DNA of 64,000 nt, taken from NCBI RefSeq assembly GCF_000708205.1, contig NW_014575563.1, forward strand, positions 1,357,361-1,421,360, read 5' to 3'. The notes beneath the pieces were generated by a model. It was given only the letters and a program-made list of their open reading frames with translations, made no database searches and was not told where the DNA came from. Numbering within the stretch: position 1 is the first letter of the stretch; the number at the start of each line of letters is the position of its first letter. Positions 33,014-44,739 of this stretch are shown in pieces. A program made the position numbers and the translations under genes. The stretch comes from Mixia osmundae IAM 14324. Lineage: Eukaryota; Basidiomycota; Mixiomycetes; Mixiales; Mixiaceae.

Positions 33014-34669
33014 CTAGCTTGTGGGCTTGCCCGTGGTAATCTCGTTGTGACCGTTGATCGCGCCTGCGCCATTGTCGCCATTGGCGACATGACCGTTCAT
33101 GCCCTTCACTGCGCCGGCTTTGACAGCAGCGTCAGCGGGCTTAGTGTTCTTGGCTTCTCGTCTGAGTACGTCGGGATCCATGCCAAGATCGCCATGGTCG
33201 ACATAAGCTTCTTTGCCTACACCACCACCGTAACGTGCCTTGACGTGTGCCTTGTGCTTCTTGAGGACGTCAAACAATTCGTCGTATGTAACGTCATTGA
33301 GGAAGTGACACGTGCCATAGGGCTGCGGCACGGCAAAGCGCTGCTTGCCATCGCGTGTCTTGAGGATAGCTTCCGTACCAGCCTCAATCAGTTCTTCCGT
33401 GAAGAGTTCGTGATCAATGCTCAAGCCGACAGAGTGCGATAGATCGAGGTACTCGTCACGCTCGGCTTCGCTGAGCATGCCGCGATGGTGAGCGACGCTG
33501 CAGAAGTAAGCCATATCGATGCTGCCGTCATCTCGTCAAGACGAGCATTGGATGACAAGCAAGATGACTCACTTGATGGCGTGGCCGTGACGGAGGGGCA
33601 CGACTGGGGCCAATTCGAGCGTCGGTGAAAGCGAATGTCCGAACTGCGCAGACATTAGCCACAGGTCACAAAGAGACCGAGAGAACCAACAGCAATGACA
33701 CGATCTAGCCCAAGCTCGTGAAGGTTGGGCGACTCGAGGTCCAGCATGACTTTGATACCCTTCCAGCAGATCTCATCCGCGATCTATCAGAGCACGTCTT
33801 AGCTCTTGTGAGCAGTACGAGCATCGGCAGAGCTCTGACCTGTTTGAGTTCTTCCTTGGCACCATCTGCACGACCGAATCGGCTGTCGATGAGAGCCTCG
33901 CCGTTGTGGACGAGGAGCTCCCATATTCTCTTGTCGGCGACAGATGAGATCTTCATGAGCTCTGCAAAGCCGTTTCTGACTTGACCCTCTGGCAGCGTGC
34001 GAAGCATGTTGAAATCGAGGAACGTGACGATAGGTGCATGGTATGCACCGAGACGGTTCTTCAGCTTGCCATGGTTGAGGCCGACTTTGATGGACACGGA
34101 TGCATCGATGAGTCCGATGAGCGTTGTTGGCACGCGAATGAAATTGGAGCTGCGCCTGTAAGAAGCGCAGGCGAAGCCAGTGACGTCGGTACAGAGACCA
34201 CCACCGACGACGAGCACGGGCTCTTTGCGGATGAGGCCGAAGCTGCCAACCCAGAGAGCTCAGTACTCGCGCGTGGGATGGGCAGACGGAGGAGCTCACT
34301 CGTTGAACTTGTCGACGATCGAGAGCATCGTCGTCATCGTCTTGTTCTTCTCGCCGCCAGCCATGATGAAGACGGTGAGGTCGATGTTGTGGTGCTCGAA
34401 ATAAGCAGTCCACTTGTCATTGTAGTGACGGTGAACGTTCTCGTCCGTGACGAGAAGGACCCTCTTCCATGGCTTATAGAGCTTAGCCAGCTGGTCCTTT
34501 TTGGGATCGAACACATCGTCGACGATTTGGAAGCCTATATCAAGTCTGGATCAGCAGGGGATTGCACAGAAAGAGCTGCATGCTACAGACCATAGTTGAT
34601 GTCTTCGATGCCTCGGACTTGGAAGCCGTCCTTTGTCTGGGTGACCTTTGCGGTCAGGTCGGATGCCAT
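33014..34669 (-). CDS. Sugar phosphate cyclase (DHQ-synthase-like; desmethyl-4-deoxygadusol or EEV synthase)
   Basis: Six exons: 34669..34591, 34534..34300, 34242..33840, 33783..33691, 33643..33573, 33521..33014; 462 aa. NAD- and substrate-binding blocks are [19 protein letters not shown] and [19 protein letters not shown]. Metal ligands are visible as E in GFAELMK, H in [10 protein letters not shown] and H in [19 protein letters not shown] and the cyclase tail separate it from AROM-type 3-dehydroquinate synthase. The family cyclises sedoheptulose 7-phosphate. Distinguishing the desmethyl-4-deoxygadusol from the 2-epi-5-epi-valiolone product needs alignment. The C-terminal 45 residues are G/N/A-rich and not part of the fold. 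An ATP-grasp partner is convergent, 129 bp away. Confidence 0.85.
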
Positions 34670-35932
34670 AGCTCTCTGAAGGATATGCGGGCCACACGGA
34701 AAAAACGCCTACGGTCAGCTCTCAAAACTTCTTCGACTTTGGCTCGATCGGCTTGCACCGGGCCAAAAGAGCTCGATGAGCAATAGTCGTCATTCGAGTG
34801 ACATTCCCCTCTGCGCGTCCCCTCTTCTCTGACACGGACCCCGATCACATGTTGATTTCTCTTGAAGTTCGCCGACGAGGCGGGCTCCGGCTAGGCGTTC
34901 GGGAAGGCAACATGGCGATCATGGATTAGGGATCGAGGATTCTGCCCCTTTGCGCGTGCCCTAGCGTTCTTCTGGAGTGATTAACAGCGTGCTCGACGAT
35001 CAGTCCTTTCTCAGAGACACGAGGACGCCGCAGACCGAGAGGACAGCGCCGCCGCCCGTGTTGAATAGGTGCGAGCCAAATCTGTGGGAGAGGAACAACG
35101 GACGACAGGGCCATTCAATGGAAAGCTGAGGAGTTCATCTTCTCTTCTCCGGTCGAGAGCAAGTCAATAGGAGGACTCGGCGGAGTCTGTGCGTCAAGAG
35201 TAAGGGCGTCATTCTCGTAAGTGTCCAGCCCGCCTGCTTTTCCAAGACGCGAGCATGCTCTGCGCTCTTGTCTCCTCGGGGCTCTGCACGCCCATGCTCT
35301 CCAATATGAAGCTGACTCTGCCTTGTCTGCGCCCGCACAGAACGAGCCAGCACGCTGGCTTGAGCACAAGCGCAGTCCAGGACTCAAAACACACGCCTGA
35401 GTCTGCTTACTGTCGCACTGTGACTGGTCCCGAGACGGCTCTTCGCACGCTCACCGGCGACCAGCAGCGCACGAAAGCGTATCACTACAGCACAGGCATC
35501 CAGAGGGAGCTCAGGCGACGTGTAGACCGGCCTGGAAGCGCCGTCTGCCGTTTAGAAAAGACGGATTCCTCAATCTCCAGACAGCCTTGTAGGAGCTCTT
35601 CACTATACCCAGCCGTGTGCTAGCGAGCTCGACGGACATCGCCACGACTTTCAGTCTCGCATCCAGCATAGTTTGCAGTCGTACCGCAATAGAACGCAAG
35701 GAGAGCTCAATGAGCCCCGCGGACTCAGACGGGACGCCGATATATCAGTCGCATCAGAGACCCGAAGTCTGCAAGGCATAGTAGCACATCCGACATCCTT
35801 GTCATTGACCAGGAACGCTCCTATTGCCAGCTCGGACTGGCATTGCAAAACCCCCCACACTCACACTCAACGAACTGAGTCGCACAGACGCGGCCAGACG
35901 ATCCCTCACGAGTCCCCGCCACGCAATCTACA
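34670..35932 (+). promoter_or_regulatory. Long divergent intergenic region, cyclase / RRM protein
   Basis: This is 1263 bp between two divergent starts, long for this window. Short open frames only, the longest on the plus strand at 35255..35623 without a recognisable motif. It may hold a long 5' leader with small upstream frames for the RRM gene, as is common for RNA-binding proteins. A 6-bp inverted repeat (ccgtct / agacgg) lies near 35550. No O-methyltransferase gene, the usual third mycosporine gene, is present. Confidence 0.4.
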
Positions 35933-38184
35933 ATGGGTCATCAGACTCACACCGACGACCGCGAGCGCTACAATGCGCTCGACGGTCTCAAAGACATCCC
36001 TAAGAACGCGCCCATCCGGCCTATCACTGCTGAAGGCGGCGCGCTGGCAGCCAGTGATCGACTGATCCAAAGACGGCAGTTTCCTCAGCAGCCTATCAAT
36101 ACTAGCGCAAGGGGTACACCCACGGCGTATGCGTACAACGATGACAACCCCTCCGACTCACTCTCGGCTTCCCCGGTCGACAGTCTTTCACGCTCTGTTG
36201 GGTCAGAGCAATCTGCAGAAGCTCTCACTGCGCTTTGGATGGGTGATCTCGAAGAGTGGATGGACGAGAACTACATCGTCAGTCTGACTCATCGATCGTG
36301 CTGCTCGTTCGCTGACACGGACTGATCTGCAGCGACGTTGTATCTCCGCCATGCAGCTCGATCGTGACGAGAATGGCCAGCTCGGACTTCCTGTGATGAT
36401 CAAGATGCAGCGGTCAAGATCAGGCGCAGACTATTGCTTGCTCTCCTTTCCGGCGCCCCATCATGCGCAGAACGCACTCAGTCTCTTCGCGTCTCGTCCG
36501 CCTACCTTTATGCCTGGCAGCGAGCGTACATTCAAACGTGCGTTCTCCGTGTGCTCGCATTTCCCTGGGTGATGATGCGTATTTCAGTGACATGGGCGCA
36601 TCGAAGCAAATCGCCACCCCTTCAGCCATATCTACTTGTCAGCGATCTCAGCCGGGACATAACTGAAGCCGAGATAGTCGTGAGTCTCCTGTATAGGTCA
36701 AAGTTCTAGTCTGACATCAAGCAGGCCTTGTTCTCACCGCTGTTCACCTCCTGTCAGTCCGCGAAGATCGTCACCGACCCTTTCACGGGCGGCAGCAAAA
36801 GCTATGGCTTTCTCTACTTCAGCGACGAAGTGGAGATGGCAAAGGCACTCGCGTTCGGTCAAGCAGGCAAAGGAAACGGTCTAGCGCTACGAGGCAAGCC
36901 AATACGCATCAGTGATGCGACTGGTGCTTCGACCGCGCCACTGAATCGCTTTGGCGCCCACTCGCCAGCAGATGTTAGCAATGGCAGTTCATCCTACCAG
37001 GAAGACGGTCTACGCTCGCGGATCAGTCCGACGGTGTCCTCATTTGCGAGCAGTCCGCTACCAACGTCTACGGATTCTGAGCTTTCTAACGGGCCGTTCT
37101 CGCCTGTCTCACCGAGATCAGCGACGACGTCGAGCTCAGATGTCAATCTACTGACATCATCCTTCGCGGGTATGTCCTTACCGGCACACGCTGCTGGCCC
37201 TCCGATCACCAACAACGCGAATGATCCCAATAACACGACTGTCTTTGTCGGAGGCTTGCCTGCGTGCATCAGCGAGGAGACCCTGCGTGTACGTGGATGA
37301 CATCTTCATATATTCACAAGACTGACACATCTACACAGAATTTCTTCCAGCATTTTGGCGATATTACCTACGTCAAGATCCCGCCTAACAAAGGCTGCGG
37401 CTTCGTGCAATTCGTTCGCCGACAGGATGCCGAGCTCGCCATCCTCAAGATGCACGATTTTCCCATCCACGGCAAGTCTCGCATCAGATTATCTTGGGGA
37501 CGGAGTCAAGGCGACAAGCAGGTCGAGCATGTCAAGAAGCTGGCAAACGCGCTAGGCATTCCCTTCGAGTCTGTGTGGCGGATGGTGCAGGGTCAGGACA
37601 ACTCGACTATCAAGCAGATTGCGAGCGCTGTCGGCAACGGCGCCAACGTATCTGCTGGCGGACGCCGTGGACCTGCTCTGCCGGCGGGCTTGACCGCACT
37701 GGACATCAATGCGTTTGCACGCAGCAACAGCACTGGATATGAAGGTGCATCACCAGCCAGCATTGGCGGCTACCGGCAGCAAGCAGCAGTCGATCCGTCC
37801 ATCTATTCACGCGTATCGCCATCGACATTTACTCCCTTCAACGCTCAAAATCACCTAGCGATGCCAGGTGGTGGCACGGGCCCATACGGTCCATATCCCG
37901 CCCTCGCTGGCCAGCCTGCTCATTATAGCGCTCCAGGTCATGTCGGTCACAATAGCTATGACCGCAACGACTTTCTACGAGAGAGCAACGGATCAAGGAC
38001 AACGCCGCTTGTTTCTCCCCCAGTACAGCCGCAGTACTCTGCTGCATCTGGCTTGACGACGCCCTTAAGCGCCGACGGCCTTGCCGAGACAGCTAGCGAT
38101 ACGCGAAACAAGACTGCCATGCATCAGAGCCGAGATAGCAATTGGAGCGCCTTCTTCACTCCTGGCGCCGACAACGCTCGCTGA
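35933..38184 (+). CDS. Three-RRM RNA-binding protein (Nam8/Ngr1/Csx1-like)
   Basis: Five exons: 35933..36277, 36333..36537, 36588..36679, 36725..37288, 37339..38184; 683 aa. RRM1 begins TALWMGDLEEWMDENYI, RRM2 has YLLVSDLSRDITEAEIV and SKSYGFLYF, and RRM3 has TVFVGGLPACISEETLR and GCGFVQFVRRQDAE followed by IRLSWGRSQGD. S/T-rich and P/G/Y-rich regions lie between and after the domains. The family includes a U1 snRNP splicing factor and mRNA-stability factors; which role applies here cannot be told. RRM1 keeps a degenerate RNP1 block (ADYCLLSF). Confidence 0.88.
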
Positions 38185-38640
38185 TCACGGTCGTGCAACC
38201 CTCAGAACAATAACAACTGACGACTCATCTTCCGATTCACTCTTCATCATGTGCAACGCTACCTCGTCTGCACCAGCAGTCGCTTCATGAATCGCTCCTT
38301 CGCTGTCAATCGCAATCTCTTTTATCAATCCTCAGTTTCGTCGATATTCGGCATGCAACTTCGGTATCAGGATAGCTTTTTCGCAAAAGTCGGACGTAAG
38401 ATTGTCCAGCTGCAGACCGCAGCAGAATCTATTCGCTTCTCATTTAGACATGCTCAAGGCTCAAGACCTAAAGCTTCCGTACGCGCAATACCAAGCTCAA
38501 CAACGATTGTGTGTATTGCGTAAACGTTGTATCCAGCACTTGCACTTTTGTGACTGATCCTCGTGCTTTGCGATGAATACATTCAGCTGTCAATAAGTCT
38601 GATACAAGACAAGTTGTACGGCAGCGGACAAGTTCGTGCA
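38185..38640 (+). other. Intergenic region, 456 bp, tail to tail
   Basis: It lies between the stops of the RRM gene and the SFK1-like gene. It probably holds both 3' untranslated regions and terminators; nothing else recognised. Confidence 0.4.
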
Positions 38641-39700
38641 TCACACAGCTTCGCCAAAATGGCTCTGTTGCTGCGTCCCGGTCATCGCCGGTTGATATTG
38701 CTTCTCCTGGGTTGCCATGCTGGGATGAGTGGGCTCCATCATGACCGGGAGAGTGGGCTGTGCGGAGTTGTAGCTGTCAGAGTCGCGGGCAGCACGCGCA
38801 TTAGCTTCGCCAGCAGCCGACAAATATTTTTCGTCAGAGCCGTGATGCCGGGGTGAAGTCTTCCAAGAGGGATAGAGGTCCAAGATGAGCGTTGCGAAGT
38901 AGCCGGCAAGAATGAAGCTGACTGTCCATTCACATATACCGGCTGCACCAGTGATAGCGTCACAGTTGGACGCCCTGCCTGGACCGAGAGAGCCTTCTCC
39001 CCTGCATTTGCCGTATAGGGCCGCAAAGGCGATAGCGACGATGATTGCCACAGTGACGATGACGATCTTCAGGATCGCATTGCGCTTTAGATGGCGCGAG
39101 TCAGGATCGTATCTGCCGAGCAGCAGGACTTCTGCAGTTTGGAATATAGCCGACAGCGCAACGAAGATGACAAAGAGAACGGTCATCGACCAATGAACGG
39201 TACTGTAATCGAAGGCGTTGAAAATTGAAAGCATCAAGAGTGCCAAGCCTCCGATGAATCCGCATACGACGGCGAGCAGATCGAGTACAAGTTCCCTTCT
39301 GCCGTGTGTGCCCGGCAAGCGTTCGATGTGCCTTAGCCAGCGCTCGGTGACGAGCGAAGAGACGTAGAAGACAAAAACGAGTGCGCAGCCGGGGATGAAG
39401 AGAGCCTGAGACGCGTGAGCAAAGTCCTCGCATGTCTGACAGGTGTGCGGCATACCAGATGAGAGGCACCGACGTCGGACACAAAGACGACGACGTTGGA
39501 TTCTGTCGATCGGTACCTGACAAAAACCCATGTCACTACTTTATCATGAAGGACTGAGATGACTATCATCACCTGCGATGGTCATCTTTCCCCAGCCAAA
39601 GTCCCAGCAAGCCCCCCAGAGTGGCGAGCCAGCATAGTGTAGCGCCCAAGGGGAACAGCCAATAGCCATGTCGAGTGAAGCGATGCAATCCAAGAGCCAT
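38641..39700 (-). CDS. Frag1/DRAM/Sfk1 family membrane protein
   Basis: Exons 39700..39573, 39516..39456 and 39405..38641 give 317 aa; introns of 56 and 50 nt. The start MALGLHRFTRHGYWLFPLG opens a first membrane segment. The extracellular loop contains VFVSDVGASHLALFIPGCA, where the second splice rebuilds the family SDIGA...IPGC block. About six membrane segments follow (e.g. LVLDLLAVVCGFIGGLALL and ILKIVIVTVAIIVAIAFAA), then a hydrophilic tail of 80 residues. Yeast Sfk1 works with PI 4-kinase and lipid asymmetry at the plasma membrane; the same role here is inference. Confidence 0.82.
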
Positions 39701-40167
39701 GGTGCCAGATGTGTCTCTGCTTGCGGAGGTCTAGCCGGCGATAGGGCTCAGCGATGTCCTGTAAAGAGAATGGATGTTTTCTCGCGAAATGCTTTGGGTG
39801 CGAGGATGATGAGTTGAGTGACTTGACACGCAGTCGAGCTTTGCAAAGTCCGGAGTTGGATAGACACGCGCTAGCTGGTCTATTCGTCGCTGTTCGCTCT
39901 GGATGGGTGCAGTGCTATGACTGTGTGGGGCTGTGACAGACGACGAGCTGCCAGACGCTGCCGAGCTAGCCTGGTCTGTGCGTCTCGCCAAGATCTGGTT
40001 TAGCGCGGCGGTAGATCGACTGTCTGCTCTGTCCTGACTGAGAATTTCAATTTGCAAATGTCGATGACGCATATCAGATGTCACATCTCCACAGCTATCC
40101 CGCACTTGGAAGGGAGCGGATGATCAAGACACCCCTTGCGTGCCCAAACAATGCGCATTTGACCTGA
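39701..40167 (+). promoter_or_regulatory. Divergent intergenic region, SFK1-like / C78 peptidase
   Basis: This is 467 bp. A 124-aa open frame on the minus strand (39731..40105) has no recognisable motif and no clear start context, so it is not called. The region may hold both promoters. Confidence 0.35.
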
Positions 40168-41580
40168 ATGCCCGATCCCGCCATGGACAATCTCGGTATC
40201 AGCAGCGACGGCTTGACTCTACCAGATGAGCACGTCCTGACCGTCCTACCAAGTCGGAGTATCTTCGAAGAAGACACGAATTTGGAAGGAGGTGCTGATC
40301 AACGGCTCGCTGCCGAAGGTGATCTCGAACTGCCAGGTGACGAAGACGAGACTGAGGATGCGAGCGATCAATCGTACATGGCCATCGACGAGCCGCTAGC
40401 AGGAGGCAACATCTCCTCGCTGGCAGGGGCTGCCTTGCAGGGCGAGACAGCCCACGGCATCGTCAGGCTGCTCGCGCTTGTCATACAAGAGCTTTCGGAC
40501 AGCGCTGCTGTTGCCGGCAACACGGATGCACCAGCTCACTCTGCCATCTTGTGCCACGATTCCGTCCAACACATTCGCAGCCATGCTTGCGATCTCGGCT
40601 GGGGCTGTGGCTTCAGAAATGCTCAGATGCTCCTGAGCTGCATTCGAGATCTGCCACCGTATCGCGAACATCTTCTGCGGCTTCAAGAAGGCGACGAGGC
40701 AGATATGCTGGCCGGACTACGCAAGCCCGATGTTAGCGCGGACACAGAGAAAGCCTCGCCCTCTACGACGCCCTCACAACGCGCTGGCTCGACAGTGTGC
40801 GCGTCTATACCCGCCATCAAGGAATTGCAAGCTGTATCAGAGCAAGCGTGGCACGCGGGCTATGATGCCAAAGGCGCATCGCATTTCAAAAACTCGATAG
40901 AGGGCTCAAAGCGCTGGATCGGCACGACCGACGTTTATACCATGCTCACCTATATGGGCATTCGTGTCGGCATACTTGATCTTCCAAAGACGACCGCGAG
41001 ACCGGGAGAGAACCGCAGGCCTTGCGAGAGGCTCGTTGCCTGGATTCAGACCTACTTTGCCGAATCGCTTGGCTTGCCGGAAGGAAGGGACGCTTTGCCG
41101 GGGACTGATAGACCTGCCGGTGCTCCGATCGTTCGAATCAGTAGTCGACCGTGCCTCTACCTCCAGCAGCAAGGGCATTCCCGTACAATCATCGGCATAG
41201 AAACCATAGGCGACAAAGTCAATCTGCTCACTTTCGATCCCAGTCGGTAAGCATCTATAGGAGCACATGGGTTACTCGCTAACATGGGTGTCAGACCGTC
41301 ATCGCGCAGGTTGAAGAAGCTTAGCAAAAGTCCTGTAGAAATGCTCGCAGCCTCAGCAAAAGAAGTTACCGCAAAAGAAAGCAAGACTTTTCGCATGATC
41401 CGTCGTCTTCGTCAAAAAATTGACGTCAGTGAAAAGAAACGCATCGTAGGCATGTACCGCATCACGCTCAATTCGCTCGCATTGAAAGACCGATACCAGC
41501 TCTTGTACGTCGTGCCTGGGCCCCCGCTCACGCTCGAGGAAAGAGACGCTCGCAAAACGCCATACAGTCACATAGCATGA
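40168..41580 (+). CDS. C78 family cysteine peptidase (ZUP1/Mug105/UfSP-like)
   Basis: Exons 40168..41246 and 41295..41580, with a 48-nt intron; 454 aa. The catalytic Cys sits in DLGWGCGFRNAQMLLS, the catalytic His in QQGHSRTIIGIE and the Asp in LLTFDPSR, where the splice rejoins the frame. WIGTTDVYTMLTYMGI matches the conserved middle block. ZUP1-type members are deubiquitinases favouring K63 chains; UfSP-type members act on UFM1. The acidic N-terminal 80 residues carry no visible C2H2 zinc finger, unlike animal ZUP1. No UFM1 gene is in the window, so ubiquitin is the likelier substrate. Confidence 0.85.
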
Positions 41581-41719
41581 AGTGCCAGTGTCGTTGTACT
41601 CTTTGAAGCAATGCAGTTCGTGCAACGCAAAGATTTCAGAAAGCAGAAAGCAGTTTGTTGCATCATTGTAGCTACAGGTTGCGTTTGACAGATCCCGGAA
41701 AAGATTCAAAGCATAGCAT

Positions 41720-43405
41720 CTAGAGCTCATCATGGGCAGCTTCTTCCTCATCATCGCTGGCTTCATCCCCGGAGCCTTCGGCTTCAAACGTCGGCAGGTC
41801 GCCCTTGGACTTGACCTGGTTGGCGCTCTTGCTCTCTGCAAACGAGATGAGATCTTCGATGCTGCGATCGCCTTCGTATTCGATCCATTCTTTCGAGCCA
41901 GCTGGCTTGAATCGAATGGTAGGGAAACCAGCGATCTTACCGCCTGCGGTAGGCGGGATGTCGTTGGCAGTTCCGTCAAGCTTGGCAACGAGGAACTTGT
42001 CCTTGTGCTCGCTGAATTGGTCTGCCAGCTGCTCCCAGATGGGCTTCAGGCGCTTGCAGTGTCCACACCAAGGCGCATAGACTGTGCGTATCATCAGCGT
42101 CTCATTCGCAGTCAGGTAGTATGGCGCGTACTCTCGAGGAAAACATCCTTGCTGTCGTCAAGTGCGACCTTTTCAAATTCTGACGTTACGAGAACGTAGA
42201 CAGATTCGTCTTGAGTAGCGGGCACAGCCTCGCTCTTGATGCTAGGCTCAATCTCGCCCTTCAAGTATTTGCGAACGAATGCGCCGACGTTCTCAGGGTC
42301 GACAGTAAGAGATTGATCAAGAGGGAACTTGGTGGCCTCTTGAACATCCTGGATCGCAAAGGCGGGCCACTTGGCGTCTTCAAGGTTGAGAGACTTTGCG
42401 TGATCGCCAAACTTGAGCGCGTCAATCCAGACGAGGTTGACCTTGCCTTTGACTTCGCGAGCGAGTGGCTCGAGCGACTTGACGAGCGCCTCACGGCTCT
42501 CATCTGTTCGTTCGACAAAGACGTAGGCGAGCGGCAGGCCGGATTCTGCGTACTTGGCAAAGTTGTCGGGCGAGATCTCATCGAGCAGAGGGGTGTCGTA
42601 AGTCTTGACGAACTCAAGGAGCGAATCCTCAGTGAACGAGCTGGAAGGGAAGTCATTCCTGCCCTCATCGAACGACTTGTGCAGGACAATCTTTGCACCC
42701 GATGCACCGGCAAGCGAGCTATCGTGGGTCAAGCCAAAGACGTAGCTGTCGCGGTGGGTGTTGGCAAATTTGGTGAAGGTCTCCTTGTGCTCAGTGTCGG
42801 TTGAGTCGAGGTAGGCAATGATGACGACCTTGTCCGTCTTGCTGAACTCGTCGTGATTGCTCGAGGTGACATCAGAGACGGCCGGTAGTGCTTGCCTGAA
42901 GGTGACAAGGGTCAGCCAAACGGACGAGCGCGACAGGAGTCTCTTACTTTTTCATGTAGCTGATGATGCCAGGCGCTTCTCGAGTGCCAGCGTAGTCAGC
43001 TTCCTTGCCGTTGCGGAAGACCTTGAGTGTGCTGTCGATGCATGGTGAGCTTAGGCAGCATGCTCAGAAAGGAACACGTACGGGTAACCATTGACACCGA
43101 GCTCTGCACAAAGATCAGCTTCTTGTGTGCAGTCGATCTTGGCGAGCTTGATGTTGGACTCCTTGAGCGCAGTAGCTGCCTCCTCGTAGTGGGGAGCAAG
43201 AGCCTTGCAGTGACCACACTGAAGTCCCCAGTCAGCGTCGTCAAGCTCAAAGAGGCCTGCCACGTCAACTCACCCAGGGCGCAAAGAACTCTGCCAGGAG
43301 AAGATCTGAGCTGTCGACAGTCGACCTGAACGTGTCCTTGCCGAGTTCCAGCACGTCGCTGGCGGCTGCGACTGCCGCCAGAGCAGCAAATACCAATCCT
43401 CGCAT
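41720..43405 (-). CDS. PDI1: Protein disulfide isomerase
   Basis: Five exons: 43405..43274, 43218..43082, 43031..42948, 42895..42132, 42081..41720; 492 aa. The N-terminal signal peptide is [16 protein letters not shown]. There are two thioredoxin domains with APWCGHCK motifs, at about residues 42-49 and 385, plus two redox-inactive middle domains ([17 protein letters not shown] onward). The acidic tail ends in HDEL, the ER retrieval signal. It catalyses disulfide formation and exchange in the ER lumen. The first intron falls exactly before the first Cys of the N-terminal active site (APW|CGHC), so splicing builds the motif. Confidence 0.96.
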
Positions 43406-43598
43406 GGCTTTAATTGCTGAACGAGCGAGCAGGCGCGCGCTCGCGACGACTGGCGTGATTTTCTCTCACGGTCGCTTTTACACGACGCATCTTTTGACGA
43501 CGACTTCCCTTGGCGAGGGCAGCAAGTATACATGCATCAAGGCCTTTGTCGAGCACGGTCGGCACCGTGACACGGACGTCGTGACATCCATGCATGCG

Positions 43599-44660
43599 CT
43601 ACAGCAAGTTACTGGCAAGGTAGTCTGCAAACATGCTCGCGATGGTCTCTGCAGAGCAATCTTTGCGACTCTGTCTGTTGAGTATCGTGAACTGTCGCTT
43701 GAGCCGATGCATCTTACTCGGCGGTACTTTGATCGAAGGCAGGTTCACTTCGAGCAAAGTCTGTTGACCATGCGATAGGTTAACGTGTAGCTTCGTCGAA
43801 CCGCCCGACAGATCGATAGCTTGCGCCTCTATGATTGCCGTGATGACCGACTGTGTGACCGTCTCGAGGAGATGCAGATAGTCGCCAGACGGTACGGAAG
43901 TCTGCAGATCATGGCTCAACGAATGAGCTGGGTATAGCAAGACATCAAGGACATGGCGTACAGGCAAGACAGCTCCCGTCGGAGGTTTAAGCGTGGCGGT
44001 AGTGAGCGCAGACATGATCTTGTCGACAGGCAAGCACGCATCCTCGTCAGACACGACGATGAGAGGCGTGTCCCATCTTGTCGCGTATGATGGCTCTTCA
44101 TATCGCTGCAAGAGGTTATCAAATCTGCGCAGCAGAGATCAGTTGTGGGGCGACGATCAGCAGACGCAGGCTCACGTCGCTTGTAGGTAGCCCTTGTCGC
44201 CTTTGGCTATATTCCATGCTCGACAGCGATTGATGGGCGCGACGACATTGAGCTGCGCGTCAGGTGAGTTGCAGACCGGAGTGGCGGCGAGGCCGACTGA
44301 CAGTGCATGTACGGCAGCCTGCTTCCCGAGCGGCGCAGTAGTATTGATATCGCAGCGACTTGATGTAATTCATTGCGTCGCAGATCACAATGCGATCTTT
44401 CCGTAGCGCCCTGACGACAGCAGAGAGCAGCGCAGCACGCGCAGGCTTCTCTGACCTGCTCTCTAGCTCGCACCGCATGAGCATGTGCTCAGTCGACGAG
44501 ACAGACACTCGCCATCGTAGGCATCGCGAGAGATGTGGATGGATTCGTCCGATATGATGACAACCTCGAGCGCTTGCTGTTCCTGTAGTATCCTGACGAG
44601 TTCTGCCACTCTTGTGCTTTTGCCGCTGCAGGGATAGCCGGATACTGTGACGAGTGCCAT
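43599..44660 (-). CDS. KTI12: KTI12, Elongator-associated P-loop protein
   Basis: Exons 44660..44509, 44458..44302, 44252..44176 and 44124..43599 give 303 aa. The P-loop is VSGYPCSGKST, the next strand VVIISDESIH, and the block IVICDAMNYIKSLRYQYYC is diagnostic. NLLQRYEEPSYATRWDTPL and the C-terminal dimer-like region follow. Kti12 resembles a tRNA-dependent kinase and supports Elongator in wobble-uridine modification. The first junction is the least certain of the three. Its start codon is only 79 bp from that of the divergent RTA1-like gene. Confidence 0.9.
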
Positions 44661-44739
44661 GGGATGGAAGGCGGCAGATAGCAATCCGAAAGATGGACAG
44701 AGCGCGACACGACGTCAGCACGGTGCTGCATGCAGAGCG

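Noticed and set aside
35540-35580. Hairpin ccgtct...agacgg as a tRNA or terminator
   Set aside because: No cloverleaf or B-box (GGTTCGAATCC-like) follows, and it lies upstream of a protein gene.
34670-35932. Possible O-methyltransferase completing the mycosporine cluster
   Set aside because: No SAM-binding motif was found in any frame; only short frames are present.
39731-40105. A 124-aa minus-strand open frame between the SFK1-like and C78 genes
   Set aside because: No recognisable motif, no clear start context and no splice partner; it lies in a likely divergent promoter.
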